Numbered from the stretch's first letter, positions 44,641 to 55,700 are shown. The stretch is 64,000 bases of DNA from Clonostachys chloroleuca (GCA_037952775.1 JBANAY010000003.1:8246001-8310000); one strand, 5' to 3'. Program-made: numbers and translations. The notes: a model not told the origin generated them from the sequence alone.

Positions 44641-46552
44641 TGTGCTGGCTTTGGTAATAAGTCGTGGTAGGATGAGATGGTTCAGAGCCAAGGGTATCTA
44701 CACTAGCTATTCGTGGCGAGTAATTGGGGTAGGTAGAATATAATCAAGGAACAATTGCCGATCGTAGAAATACAAGGACAGGTAATTCAAAAATGCAACT
44801 GGGAGATGGTGCTGACCTGGCCGACTGCTCTTCTTATAGCCCAGGAGCAACACAGTGAACAGCTGTGGGTATAAGCGCGCGAAGATGCTGGGCTGGGTTG
44901 AAGATTAGGTTAAAAATGGCTTTGACATGAAACGAAACCAAACAATGGGGCCAGCGTGGTCTCCAGTTGTTGCATTAAAACTGAGCAGATGCCGGTGCTG
45001 ACGGATGTCTGGAGGGATATTACTGTCCTTGTGAACAAAAACAGGATGGGCCGGTTCAGAGCAGTCGCGACAGTGTCAGAGCAAGCTGTCAGTGGCCCGG
45101 CCTATTTCAGTCATATCGCCTTTCCAAGGCGGAGATCATGTAAGATATTCATAGTATACGGGATCTTGAGCACGTCCCTCGAGCCGGCAGTAGGCTGTTC
45201 CCGCTGGCCTGGAATCCTGCGACCAAACCAGTAATCCATTGCGTGTCATATTTCCATACATAGCCACCTTGGCTCAAACAGCGTTCCCTGTCCACGGTCT
45301 GCCAAGCAATAGGCAGTGGGTGCCGTTTGAGTCATCTACCAGTTCATCCCCAACAAGTCCCATCGAGAACAACTGTTGTTCCGTTCGGGGAGGGAAGGAT
45401 CCGATAGCACCGATTGGGCGGGAGCTCTCTTGCAGCTATTGTTGCTATGTAAGTCAGGGCGAGCATGATTTGTGACTGGAAATAGCTGCCAGCACAATCG
45501 TGAATAATTAATACTGACTGCATATCCTGCCTTAACACTTAAATCCATAACTTGCCTCTCACAAAACGGGAAGAGGGTATGCATAACTGGGTGGGCCCGG
45601 CACTTTGCACATGGCCGTGATCAACAGCACGATGCTGGTCATCATGCCACGCAGCAGGGCCTCCAGCACGCAAAGCAGGCTATCTATCATCCCCCACAAT
45701 CCGGCTGGCCGAGCATGGTACCGTGACATACCTAAACGGTGTGCAGGGGAGAGCTGTGATTCACGGCGACAAGCACATCCATCATGTCTCAGGCGAAAGA
45801 AATCCCATGAGGACAGCCGAGACCAAGTGTCAATCAGATACTTGGAGGCTATTAATAATGAGCGAACCAACGCCCTTGCAAGGCTAGCTAATATTTGCTG
45901 GAATAGTGACGCCGACCGGCTGTTTCAAGCCTCCAGACCAATCCTGCCGCGGAGCAGCCACATGTGACTCGATCCCCGTCGTGGGAAGGGACGGACAGCC
46001 GCTGGGAGGGACAGCCAACCAGCGTCCAGGTCGGTGGTGCAACGAGACTGGAACCGTAGCACCGCAGCAGGCTGAGTGGCAGAGACAGCAGCCCGTTAGA
46101 CTTTGGACTTTGGACTTTGGACTTTGGTTGATGTTGCCTCGACGGCATTGGGCAATCAGCTCCAGCCCCGCACCTTCGCCCTCCACTGCGCGGGGACATG
46201 CCGCCCACCAGGAGCTGCTCTACTGCTACTCTGCTGCTACTGCCAGCCTCCCGCACTCGGTTCCGTTTCTCCAGCATCAAACAATCTACTCAAGGCAATC
46301 CGTCCCATTTTTAAATCAGCATGTCCCAGTAGTCCCACGGCCAATTCTCCAACAGCCCGGCTCCCAGGCCAAGATCGCATATCAATCAGCCATCACCCGC
46401 CGCCTACTAACCGGGTCCCTTCCAATTTCTATACCCCTCAATTCGTCCTTCATCTTCCCTCTCCTCCTCTATCTCGTCCAATAACACAGTCCTCCCTCTA
46501 TCTGTGATATTTGCTCCCTCTCCGACTCTCCATCTCTTCTTCGTCAATCACC
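44641..46552. other. Divergent promoter region between the pseudo-carrier gene and NECAP
   Basis: 1.9 kb separating two genes transcribed away from each other, so both promoters lie here. The part near 46.3-46.5 kb is CT-rich, the leader of the NECAP gene. A 7-base tandem repeat sits at 46099-46126. Open frames in this stretch overlap one another in several phases and carry no motifs. Confidence 0.5.
46099..46126 (+). repeat. Tandem heptamer repeat (GACTTTG)4
   Basis: Four perfect consecutive copies of a 7-base unit in the divergent promoter region upstream of the NECAP gene. It is short enough to be a simple microsatellite. Confidence 0.85.
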
Positions 46553-47391
46553 ATGGAGCTCCTCGACCCCGCCACCGGCACCCCCTCCCCTCCGACGCCA
46601 TCCAACGCATTCTCTTCATCGCGCCCAACGTCCATGTCTACAACATCCCCCCGCGTCCCTCCACAAAAGGCCATGTCGCCGCCGCCTGGACCACCGACCC
46701 AGCCCGTCAGATCTTCACCGCCCGCCTGCGCATCCTCGAGACCTCCCTGCCCCTCCCCTCCCCCTCCGACAGCCTCGCCTCCCCGCGCAACGCCGCCATC
46801 GACACCTCCGCCTACAACAGCTCCAACCTCAAGGTCGACGTCATCCTCGAGGACCCCAAGACCGGCGCTCTCTTCGCCGCCGCCCCCTACCAGTCCAACA
46901 GCACCGTCGAGCCCGTCCTCGACAGCAGCCGCTTCTTCGCCGTGACTGTCCGCGACCCTCAGGGCAGGAAGGCGTTTCTCGGCATTGGCTTCGAGGACCG
47001 CAGCGAATCTTTCGACTTTGGCGTCGCCCTCCAGGAGGCGAGGAGAGGGCTGGGGTGGGAGGGCCCCCAGGCGCTCACCGGGCCCGCCAAGAAGGACGAC
47101 CCGGAGAAGGACTACAGCTTGAAGGAGGGCGAGACCATCACCGTCAACATCGGCAACACGGGCATCGGCCGCCGGAGGGCGCAGCAGGAGCAGCCTTCAA
47201 ACGACGGGCCCGTCGACCTGCAGTCCTTTGCTCTGCCCCCTCCCCCTAGTAGCAGCTCGAGCATGAACAGCAACAAGTCTGGCGGCTTCGCCCTCGCTCC
47301 CCCGCCTACCGCGGACGAAGCCAGGCGCAGGAAGAGGATGTCAGCGCAAGAATTGGGCTTTGATGATGGTAAATTCGGCGAATTCGCATAG
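46553..47391 (+). CDS. NECAP-like adaptin-ear-binding coat protein, with a 1-base frame break
   Basis: Probably a single exon. The protein starts MELLDPATGTP and continues, after a one-base shift, as LPSDAIQRILFIAPNVHVYNIPPRPSTKGHVAAAW. Together this is the N-terminus of the NECAP PH-like (PHear) domain. FFAVTVRDPQGRKAFLGIGFEDRSESFDFGVALQEA is the domain's second conserved block. The C-terminal third is Pro/Ser-rich and ends with the short motif GKFGEFA. NECAPs bind the AP-2/AP-1 adaptor appendages and promote clathrin-coated vesicle formation. The break is at the C5 run 46581-46585: the ATG frame and the long frame join only if one base is added. 839 nt is one short of 280 codons, giving 279 aa when corrected. 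Without the correction, the ATG used by the long frame would have to be an unrelated upstream codon at 46504, which gives a nonsensical N-terminus. Confidence 0.87.
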
Positions 47392-47893
47392 CCTTTTTTC
47401 TTTTTCTTTTCTTTTTCTACATTTTCACGTGCCGGGACACCAGGAAACAGTTTTTCCCGTGTGGACTCTCTCGTTATTATTTTTCTCTCCTCTTTCTATA
47501 TTTTTTCCATCTGTATATAATAGAACTGAACTGAACAAATGGCGAACTTTCGAGGCGGATGCTAGCGCTGAACTTGATAATAATGAGCAGGTAATGCAAT
47601 ACTTCTAGACACACTTACACCAAATGAGAAAAGAGACAAAAGTCCGTCAAGTGCCTGAGAAGCTGTGTGTTTTTATCTGCAAATTATACAAACAAGCAAT
47701 TGATATTACATGGTCAACCCGAAAAAGAAACTAAAGACAAATCTTCGAAACTTACACCAATGCAAAAAGAGACAACAACAGTCCATGAAATGCCAAAAAA
47801 GCTATGTGTTTTAATCGGCAGAATATACAAACAAAGGTATTACATGGTCAATCCTAAAAGGCAAAGAAAAATAGAAATCAATCTTCTTCGGAG
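47392..47893. other. Convergent 3' region with duplicated segment
   Basis: Interval between the NECAP stop and the stop of the minus-strand gene at 47894. It begins with a T-rich 3' untranslated stretch and is mostly filled by a diverged tandem duplication, listed separately. Confidence 0.6.
47613..47891 (+). repeat. Diverged tandem duplication, ~137-bp unit, two copies
   Basis: Copy 1 (47613-47749) and copy 2 (47750-47891) share the same order of blocks: ACTTACACCAA, AAAGAGACAA, GTCC, AAGCTNTGTGTTTT, ATACAAACAA, ATTACATGGTCAA, and an ATCTTC end. Several substitutions and small indels separate the copies. The duplication ends two bases before the stop codon of the minus-strand gene at 47894, so it lies in its 3' untranslated region. 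Confidence 0.75.
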
Positions 47894-48784
47894 CTAGATC
47901 CACTCCGTAGGGATGTAAGGGAGGCTTAACCTCCGCTCCGCGAAGCTCAGGGTCCCGTCATCAAACGACCTTCGCCTCGATGGTTCTTGGATGCCCTCAT
48001 CCGTGTCTGACATGCTCGGTACTTGAGCCGACGGGCTTACACACCCCTCGGATCCTTGTTCCATCCCATGGCATTCGTTCCCAGACTCCTCGCCAGTCTC
48101 ATCAACCTTCTCGAGCTTGCCCGCCTCCTTCCAATCATTGAAGAATCCCCGTCGAGGCACGAACGGGGGTGATGTGGCGTCAAGGGGTGTGTCAGGGCGA
48201 GGCGGGTCCCATACAGGCGAGGGACAGCAGCTCTGGCTCCGAACCAGGTTCCAGGCAAGGTTGTTGCGCATCTCGATTCGCAACGTGCATAATCCTGCCT
48301 CGAGAGCCTTTTCCTGGTTCTCTATGCTGTAGCGCCGGCTCCGGAGGGCACTGAGACGTTTCCTCAAGCTACGCCTCTGTTGTGCTGTCTCTACCGTCTG
48401 TAGTTTTGCTTCTGTCGCGGCATACTCCTGGTACACGGACAGCTTTTTCCAGTACTGGGTCCTGAGACTATGCTCGAGGTAGGCGCTCTCGTTAACTATA
48501 TCCTCCTGTGGCCGGGCTGAGAACATCTGGTCCGAGCCGGAAAGGCTCGACGACGAACGCCGTCGAATTCCTGGTCGGCTGTCTTGATTTTGGGGGATGG
48601 TGAGGTGCATCCGCGGGGGCTTCTCATGGAGCGTGCTGGGCAGTGAGTCTGGAGTTTCCGGTTGGCCTGTTGGCAACTCAAGTATTGGCCCGGGTTCCGA
48701 ATATTCCAAGTAATCAGGAGGCGGTGTCATAGCCGGCATGGGATCAGGCATCCCCGGTTGAGCAGAAAAATAGCAAGAATCCAT
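47894..48784 (-). CDS. Hypothetical protein with central coiled coil
   Basis: Single exon, 296 aa. I do not recognise the family. The N-terminal ~110 residues are Pro/Ser-rich and disordered. Residues ~115-180 form a predicted helical, probably coiled-coil, segment rich in Lys, Arg, Glu and Gln (YWKKLSVYQEYAATEAKLQT, RRSLRKRLSALRSRRYSIEN). The C-terminal third is again disordered, acidic and serine-rich, ending RRLSLPYIPTEWI. No signal peptide or membrane segment is present. A TATA-like stretch lies shortly upstream of the ATG on the minus strand. Codon use and low-complexity character suggest a genuine lineage-specific gene. Confidence 0.65.
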   Translation of the reverse strand: MDSCYFSAQPGMPDPMPAMTPPPDYLEYSEPGPILELPTGQPETPDSLPSTLHEKPPRMHLTIPQNQDSRPGIRRRSSSSLSGSDQMFSARPQEDIVNESAYLEHSLRTQYWKKLSVYQEYAATEAKLQTVETAQQRRSLRKRLSALRSRRYSIENQEKALEAGLCTLRIEMRNNLAWNLVRSQSCCPSPVWDPPRPDTPLDATSPPFVPRRGFFNDWKEAGKLEKVDETGEESGNECHGMEQGSEGCVSPSAQVPSMSDTDEGIQEPSRRRSFDDGTLSFAERRLSLPYIPTEWI

Positions 48785-49440
48785 GTTTGTTGTTTACGTA
48801 TATAGTTGACGGAGATAGATGCTGTTGTTTTGTCTTATGTCAGGACGAGCTTATGCAGGTAAATATGCAAGATATGTACCGACCTCGTTTACAGTGACTT
48901 GAGGAGGGCTGTTGGTTCGTGCAACCAAAGCCTATCTCCTTCTGAGAAAATAGATGGATAAAGAGAATCCAGAACAAATGAGTTTCGTCAACACTCCTGA
49001 AGCTTTGTCCCGGTGACGGTCGCGGCGCGCCTGCATGAATGTGTCGTATGGAATCAACATGTACCGAAATTCACCGGTGGTAATATGCTGGGGTTCGCGG
49101 CCGGTTGCCTCATCTGATTGACGGCATCCAAACATGATCGGGGGCGATCGGGGCTTCCGCTGCCATTGAGGAGTGAATATCCTTAGGCCAGCAACAGTAG
49201 GATATTGTTCGGACGATAGAGACCACAAAATCAAATGGAAGCCACATGACCTGCCAAGCTATTGGGGCGAAACAAGCCATGACCAGGTGAAGGGACCAAG
49301 GCAGAGCTTTAGCGTCCACATCTTGGGCTACCCAGCCTTGTTCGATGCCTCTCTACTCTATTCGGGGTGGTGTGTGCAACAATCGATTTGGCTAGCGATG
49401 GAATCGGTCCAAGATGGCCTAGGCTCACCGTTTTGTCCAT
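48785..49440. other. Intergenic region between two co-oriented minus-strand genes
   Basis: Promoter of the coiled-coil protein gene on the minus strand and 3' region of the radical SAM gene. No further coding sequence recognised. Confidence 0.5.
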
Positions 49441-50860
49441 TCAGATAGCAAATCCATCGTGTTTGGGTGGCTCATTGAAACGCCAAAGCCCGGCATCGAT
49501 AGCCGCCTGGTGGATCGAGGAAACTTCTGTCTCAGTGACAGCCCTGTTTATTTCCGCATATCGAACTTCCTCCTCGGGTTCACCTTCATTTGTCGTTCTG
49601 CGACGCCTCTTCTTGCCAACATGGCCGCGGGGATGGTACTGTTCCATGATATTGACAAAGCAATCGCGGGAGACCTCGTTGGCCAAGAACTTCATAATCT
49701 CTGCTCCCTCAGCTTCTTTGCCTGGCATTACCAAATGTCTCACGAGCAGCCCCCTCTTGGCGATGCCGTCTCCTGTGAAGCATAGATCGCCGACCTGCTC
49801 CTGCATGGCCTTAATGCTCTCCCTGGCGGTGGCGGCGTAGTCGTCTGCCTTGAGAAGCCGCTTGGAAGTGTGGGGTGACCACACCTTAAAGTCGGCGAGG
49901 TAAATGTCCACCAATCCGTCCATCAATTGGAGGGATTCCAGCGAGTCAAAGCTCGATGTGTTGTACACGATCGGAATCCTGAGGCCGAGATCCCTCGCAT
50001 GAAGGATGCTCAACGCCACCTGGGGCACCACATGCTCGGGGGTGACAATATTGATGTTGTGGACACCGCCGGTCTCCTGAAGCTTCATGTACCAATCAGC
50101 AAGCTCCTCCGGGCTGAGATCCATTCCGTTCCGCTGGTGGGAGATGTCATGGTTCTGGCAAAAGGTACATCTTAGGTTGCAGCCGCTCATGAATACAGAC
50201 CCGCTCCCATTATGGCCCTGGATGCAAGGCTCTAATTGTCATGTTAACGTATGTCTTCCACTCCAAGGGGGGAAAGAAGTGGAAAGTGGCGGCGTTGGGC
50301 TTGGAGCTACCACTTCCACCAAGAAGCAAGGGGGTGAGTTTGGCGAGGGAACCCGGGGAAAAGTCAAAAACGACAAATGCACGGGCTTACGCGATGGACC
50401 GACTAGGAAAGAATTGGCTTGGAAGAGACGCGCAGGGCAGCATACCTTCTCCGAAATGAGGAGCTATGACATTGACCTTGGCTTTCTCGCCTATCAGGCA
50501 CATGCCAGATCTCTCGTATCGGTTCACACCACAAAGACGCGGGCACAAGTTGCAGTTGCGCAAGTGAGCGTATACCTTGGAGCGCTTCATGGCCGAGTCT
50601 CTCGCGGAGAGCATTTGATATCTCGGCACGTAGTCGTCCAGCAAGAACGGCGGGGCCAGATGAAGGCATCGCCGGGTCGCTTGACCGCGGGCAGGGTGGC
50701 CCTTAGATGCGAGCCGTGAGCCATGAAGTTGAATCAGCGATCTCAGCATATTCACTAAGCCTTTGCTTGTTCCAGTTTCATCGCAACGCTGGAGAACCGA
50801 ATAGTTGGATGGGTATATGTTGATGAGGAAATTGGCGGTTTGCCATTGGTTGAGGGGCAT
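49441..50860 (-). CDS. Radical SAM protein, PflX/COG1313-like
   Basis: Two exons on the minus strand: 50860-50446 and 50231-49441 (401 aa). The intron, 214 nt with GTATGC...TAG, is the longest in the window. The radical SAM motif is SGCNLRCTFCQNHDISH, with three cysteines spaced C-x3-C-x2-C that bind the [4Fe-4S] cluster. An upstream segment, NCNLCPRLCGVNRYERSGMC, carries a further four-cysteine set; it also occurs in PflX-type proteins annotated as pyruvate-formate-lyase-activating homologues. The splice joins PHFGEE to PCIQGHNGSGSVF, a continuous family block. The real substrate is unknown. The first ATG (50860) gives 37 extra residues; the next ATG (50749) starts MLRSLIQLHGSRLASKGHPA, a basic amphipathic stretch resembling a mitochondrial presequence, and is an attractive alternative start. 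A basic insertion (GKKRRRRTTNEGEPEEE) near residue 350 looks like a surface loop. Confidence 0.85.
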
Positions 50861-51109
50861 TTACACTCACTCCGTCACTCCTTCCTGGTATTTCAGTTAA
50901 ACCTACCCTATACCGACTCCCTCAAGCCTGCAGTGAGCACATGAACTTTGATTTCTTCTCTTAATCTCAATTCCAGTGTAAATAGCTCAGTATAATTTAT
51001 ATATCATCTCAATGTGTTTTATTCAAAGAAGTCTCTCCAACCCCAGAGTTGTGCATCATCATGGTGTTCTTCCTAAGGATTTCGTAGACCTCCAACCCCT
51101 CCTTGTATC

Positions 51110-52417
51110 TTATTGCCCTCCATTTAGTCCGTTTTCTCTTGCCATTATCCAAGCTTGCTGCTGCTGGTAATGGTGATACAGTATAGCGTATTGACCATGC
51201 AGCCTTTCCAGCTCCCTCGCCTTTTCATCCGCCATTTCCCTTTCAAAGGCCCAGCGCCTTTCTACCTCCTGATTCGGTTTCCGTGCTACGAGACGTATCT
51301 CGGGAGTCTTTCTCTCCGCCTTGCGCGTGGCTAAGGTACCTGGATGCTGCTCAGAGTAGGGGAGTATGAAAATCGGGGCCTCTCTTCCTTGTCCCTTGAG
51401 TCGGGACACTCGTGAGACCACATCTTGTTGGACTATGCCCTTGACGTGCCCCCTCGAATGAACACCACGAGCTTCAGACAGCCTCAAGTGGTCCTGGTCC
51501 TCTACCTCTTTCTTATCGAGAAGGTCGTGGATAAGATTAGTAACGTCGTCCCCAATGTTGGTGAGGATATACCGGTCTTGTCGCTCCGTCCTCTGGTCAT
51601 TTTCCTGCGGGGGATAATTTATGAGTTGGTGCGGTATACTAGCTTCCTTGGCCAGGATGTCGGTCAAATTGGCCAAATCAACCTCGAGCTCGCGCTGTCG
51701 GAACGCAAGGTGCTGGTGATGAATCAGCCACTGGCCGATCAGCGTGTTCCTGGCAGCAGCCATCTGCTCCGAATCGGCGTCACTGTTGGATGGGAGCATG
51801 GAGAGCAGCCCGCCCGTCTCGCCGAAGTCGTCATCGAGTAGCTCAAGACACTCGTTTGCGTGCATGAGAAGTCCGTGGCCCGACTCGTATGGCGGTAGTC
51901 TCAGCCGACCTCTTGCCGAGCCGCCAATGTTCTTCCTTATGGTCAAAGGGCAGTGATGGGTAACGCCCAGAACCTCGTTTTCGCTCGCGATTTGGTTCTG
52001 TAGGGCATGTAGAGGGAGGTTGTGATTTTTGTCGTTGTTCTCGTAGGACTTGCTGAGGTCCCCCAGCCAGTCGAACGCTTCATTCTCAACAGTCTGTGCG
52101 TCGGCTCCGATGAATACTTGGCTAGTGGAAACGGAGATCTTCTTGATTAGAATAGCCAGGCTCTGTGCATGTTGCTTTAGAGACAGCAGCGTGGGAGCTG
52201 TGCCGGATGAGAGATAGGAGCAATTGACATGTGAGAGGAGTCGTAGGTCTTCCTGCGTGAAGATGCCATTGCTGGTGTCAATTAAGTCGCATTCATATGA
52301 TGTCGACCAGGTCGTGGCACCGATACGCCGTTGAGGGTTAGGGACAGGTATCTCAGCAAGGTATGGGTTCTCTCCCATGTCTGGGGGCAATTGTTGAGGG
52401 TGTTGTTCTTGTGACAT
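51110..52417 (-). CDS. Hypothetical protein, 435 aa
   Basis: Single exon starting at the ATG 52417. I do not recognise a family. The protein is mostly hydrophilic and helical. Features include an N-terminal PNPQRRIGATTWSTSYECDLIDTSNG, a central region with LDDDFGETGG and a QHLAFRQRELEVDLANLTDIL helix, and a C-terminal coiled-coil-like stretch (EVERRWAFEREMADEKARELERL) ending in a Gln-rich segment. No signal peptide, membrane segment or catalytic motif is seen. The preceding gene on the same strand is the radical SAM protein, 250 bases downstream; functional linkage is not evident. A TATA element lies about 95 bases upstream. Confidence 0.68.
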   Translation of the reverse strand: MSQEQHPQQLPPDMGENPYLAEIPVPNPQRRIGATTWSTSYECDLIDTSNGIFTQEDLRLLSHVNCSYLSSGTAPTLLSLKQHAQSLAILIKKISVSTSQVFIGADAQTVENEAFDWLGDLSKSYENNDKNHNLPLHALQNQIASENEVLGVTHHCPLTIRKNIGGSARGRLRLPPYESGHGLLMHANECLELLDDDFGETGGLLSMLPSNSDADSEQMAAARNTLIGQWLIHHQHLAFRQRELEVDLANLTDILAKEASIPHQLINYPPQENDQRTERQDRYILTNIGDDVTNLIHDLLDKKEVEDQDHLRLSEARGVHSRGHVKGIVQQDVVSRVSRLKGQGREAPIFILPYSEQHPGTLATRKAERKTPEIRLVARKPNQEVERRWAFEREMADEKARELERLHGQYAILYHHYQQQQAWIMARENGLNGGQ

Positions 52418-52510
52418 TGTGAGGCAGCAAGGGCAAAACTACGTGGAAGTTCAATTCAGCAGCAGAGGTATGCAATGGGATGCAGAAGAGAATGGAGATT
52501 CAACGGGGGC

Positions 52511-52524
52511 CTTTATATATAAAG
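52511..52524 (-). promoter_or_regulatory. TATA box, palindromic
   Basis: CTTTATATATAAAG reads the same on both strands and lies 94-107 bases upstream of the ATG at 52417 on the minus strand, a plausible core-promoter position for the 435-aa hypothetical gene. Confidence 0.5.
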
Positions 52525-55500
52525 ACGGTGTTCGCCCTCGCCGCGCAGAAGCAATGCACTGACCAGTGCGTGGTCCTTTCTTCTCTTGTTCATCCTGTTG
52601 TCTTTGCTGGCATATTGAGTGGCGGCATTCTATCCACGCTGAAGGTTACACAAAAGATACTCGCGAGGAGATAGGTCCGTCCTGGCTCGTTTTGTTTTCA
52701 ACCATAGACCCTTTGTCTGTTAAACAAAGGCCTGCCTGGCAATCGCAACAAAGCCGCAGATGAGCAACAGCCAGCATCATTGTTCCAGCATCACCCAGAA
52801 GATTCATCCCTTGCATGATCAGGCCACCGAAACCAGAATCTGTGCTACTGTGGTGGGAGGAGGAGTACTCGACCACATCACAAGGGCAGCACTGTGTCTC
52901 GGCTCGTCCTTGCTCGGCTCGCTGGCACATTTATTGCCAGCTATTCTTCCCTGTGAGAATATAACAGCAAGTTCCATGTTGATGGCTGTTGACTGGCAAT
53001 AGCCACGAGACCGGAAATATTATGAGATATCACAACGGAAAACACCTGGACTAGACCCTGCAAAAACTGGTCCACGATGGTCCATCCCGCGAGTTTTCGG
53101 ACACTGGCGGGTGGCGGTGCCCGTGTGGCTCTGCTGAGCTGGACAGACACAGCGAGTTTTCAGCTGCTTCGGGGTCTAGGTTAGGTCGGCACGAGCGAGA
53201 CCCCACTTGGTGGCCACCTAATATTGGGTGTGGCCCATCCTCCCTCGACTGGCGCTGTGATTGACAGGTCACATGGGACGCGAGCAGCGGGTAGTGACGA
53301 CGAGAGGGAAGTCTCTTTGTGAGATTGAAACGCGTGTTGCCAAAATCTATAGCACCTGCGTCGCAGAGCACTCAGCGATGGGCAGCGCCGGGAGAGACAG
53401 GCGATCGTAGCAGAGCGGGGATACTCAATTTGGAACATGGTGATAAGACAGGCGAGAGGCCGCCAATCGACATTTTGAAGCGATCGTGAGTTCTCGGTTG
53501 CTGTCTCTGATCAACAGTGTCTGATGAGAGGAACAAAATAGTGATTAGACCGACTTTGCTAGTTTGATCCGTCCGGCCGGGATAATATTAGTGTTCATCG
53601 TTTAATATTAAGGCATCACTGAGTTCGCTGAGTTCACTGATCAGATCGTCGTTGCCTGACATCACAGACTTCTATCTAGAGGGACGGTACATGTACTATC
53701 TAAACTAGGCGCTACAACCTGCATTATGCGCCCAAACGATCGCGGGGAGGCTGCAAGCTACCGAGAACTTGAACGCCTCTGGTGTTCGAAGCTGGAGAAC
53801 ATCTATCGCATTCCAGCGTTTGCTCAGTGACATTGGTGATGGGAAAAATTGTCCTTTGCATGGAAGCGGACAGGCCAATGGCTCTCTGAAGCAATAAATG
53901 GCCCCATAATGAAAAAGCTTGTGCATAAAAAATAGCAGCAATTTGCGACTGGGGGCCAGACAGATCGCGCTAGCCGAGAGCATTATTGCCTGCCGACCAC
54001 GATAATGACAAGGGTCGGCAAATCATGGCTGGTACCAGTAGGTGCTTTCATGCCTGTCCGCATGTGTCGCCGTTCCTCCTCGTGTTTTCCTGAATGCTTG
54101 TCTCGACCTGGGGCTCCCAGCTAGTATCCGGTGGCAGGGCAGGAGGAATCAAGCCAATGCAACCTGCACGGCCAGGGGGCATGTGCCGGGCTTCAAAGAT
54201 GAGAATGATATCAGTGTGTTACAACGCTTCGCCTGTGGCTGGGAACGGTAGAAACTCTCGGGTCAAGCTAGCGCCCAAACCAGGTCAATGACCCCCTCCT
54301 GCAAAGCTGCTTGTCGTCGCTACCAGACCGGCTAGCGAGATTTGCTGTTGATCGTTTTTGATGTTCAACGCCAAAGGAAATGTGCCTGCCCAAGGGTGCA
54401 TTCCTGGAGGGAAACTCTGTTCTGCCGAGGAACCAGACAAGCGAGTGACATAAAACATGGCACACCAAAGCTCTGTTCACGCAAGTCAAGGACCTTATTT
54501 TCTCATCAATAAAACTAAACGCAATAATAAGCAAATTAATAATGATTATTCTACAGTAATCAGCTTATTATTGTATTTATTATTGCCTAATTGTTTTGTT
54601 ATTGTGTTGAAATTCAACGCTGGAGGTTGTATGTATGCCAAGTTTTATGTCAGTCGCTTCGCCAGACCAGCTAGACGGGACAGCTGATCTGGAGAGTCTG
54701 TCTCAGAGGCATCTTGGAGATAGTGGAGATGATGTCGTAGGTACCTCTCTGGTGGCCCCACCTCAAGCCACATCTGGTAAGTGGCTCCTTCCAAGGCCTA
54801 GCATGCACTATGAAGTCGTAGGAAAGAGCTTTCCAGCCGGACAGGGATCTTCACGCCAACCCTCCAACCATAGCGTCATGCAACATGTGTTTCGGCCACG
54901 CCAAAGCATGATTATTCCCAGCGGCCTCCTGTCCCAGAGCCTAAGCCGGCCAGGGCCTGGGCCCAGCGTTCAGCTCCTTGATGCTAGCAGTGGCACTACA
55001 GACGCGTGGTTGCAGCTGCCACTCAATTGCTGGAGCTCTAACCTTCTGTCCTTACGTCAACACCAATCTTGGTAGCATCCACTGCCAATTGGCAAGCTGA
55101 TGGCGTCCCACCATCACCACCACCACCGCAGATGGCCGCATATATGTAGAGTCCATTGCGCTGATCGCCGACGGCAGTGGACAGAGGTAATCTGCGTCCC
55201 AATCTCATTCCTCCCACCCGACTGACACCACCATCCCGTTGCCACGGTGCGGCCGTACTTCGCCTGTTCCACGCCACAGGCCCGACGACACCCTAGATTG
55301 ATTCGTCTCTATCTTCATGCAGCAAAGTCAAGGTCCCGACCGCCAGTCAGTCCTAGCACCCCTTGCTGTTGCCGCCTGGGCCAGCTAGTTTCACCTGTCA
55401 CCCAGTTTTTCTTTGACTTTTTCTTCTGCTTCGCCCGTCCGCCGGGATCCTTAATTTCCCCTGCCAGTCGCATCTCCACATCTCCTTTAGCTGCGAATCG

Positions 55501-55700
55501 CGCGCCAAGGATTGCGGCACCTCGAATCGACAGGGCTCAATAATATCTACGGTAGCCCACCTTAGACGCTCCCTCTCGACTCTTTTGTTCCGTCTCGATC
55601 TCTAACCAAGCATAAAGGGCACGAAGTTGGGCTCGCGCATAAGATACGGATCGACCAAGAGAAAATTCCCCGACGAACTCCCAGCCATTGAGTCGTCAAT
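52525..55700. other. 3.2-kb divergent intergenic region
   Basis: It separates the minus-strand hypothetical gene from the plus-strand channel gene. No gene is recognised; open frames are short and lack motifs. A 100-bp AT-rich island with an inverted repeat lies near 54.52-54.61 kb. The last 500 bases are pyrimidine-rich and likely belong to the promoter and leader of the gene at 55701. Confidence 0.5.
54522..54573. repeat. Inverted repeat in an AT-rich island
   Basis: CAATAATAAGC at 54522-54532 is perfectly complementary to GCTTATTATTG at 54563-54573, with a 30-base AT-rich spacer that itself is partly palindromic. The pair sits in a short AT-rich stretch inside otherwise balanced DNA. It could form a hairpin, or be the end of a small transposable-element relic. 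Confidence 0.6.
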
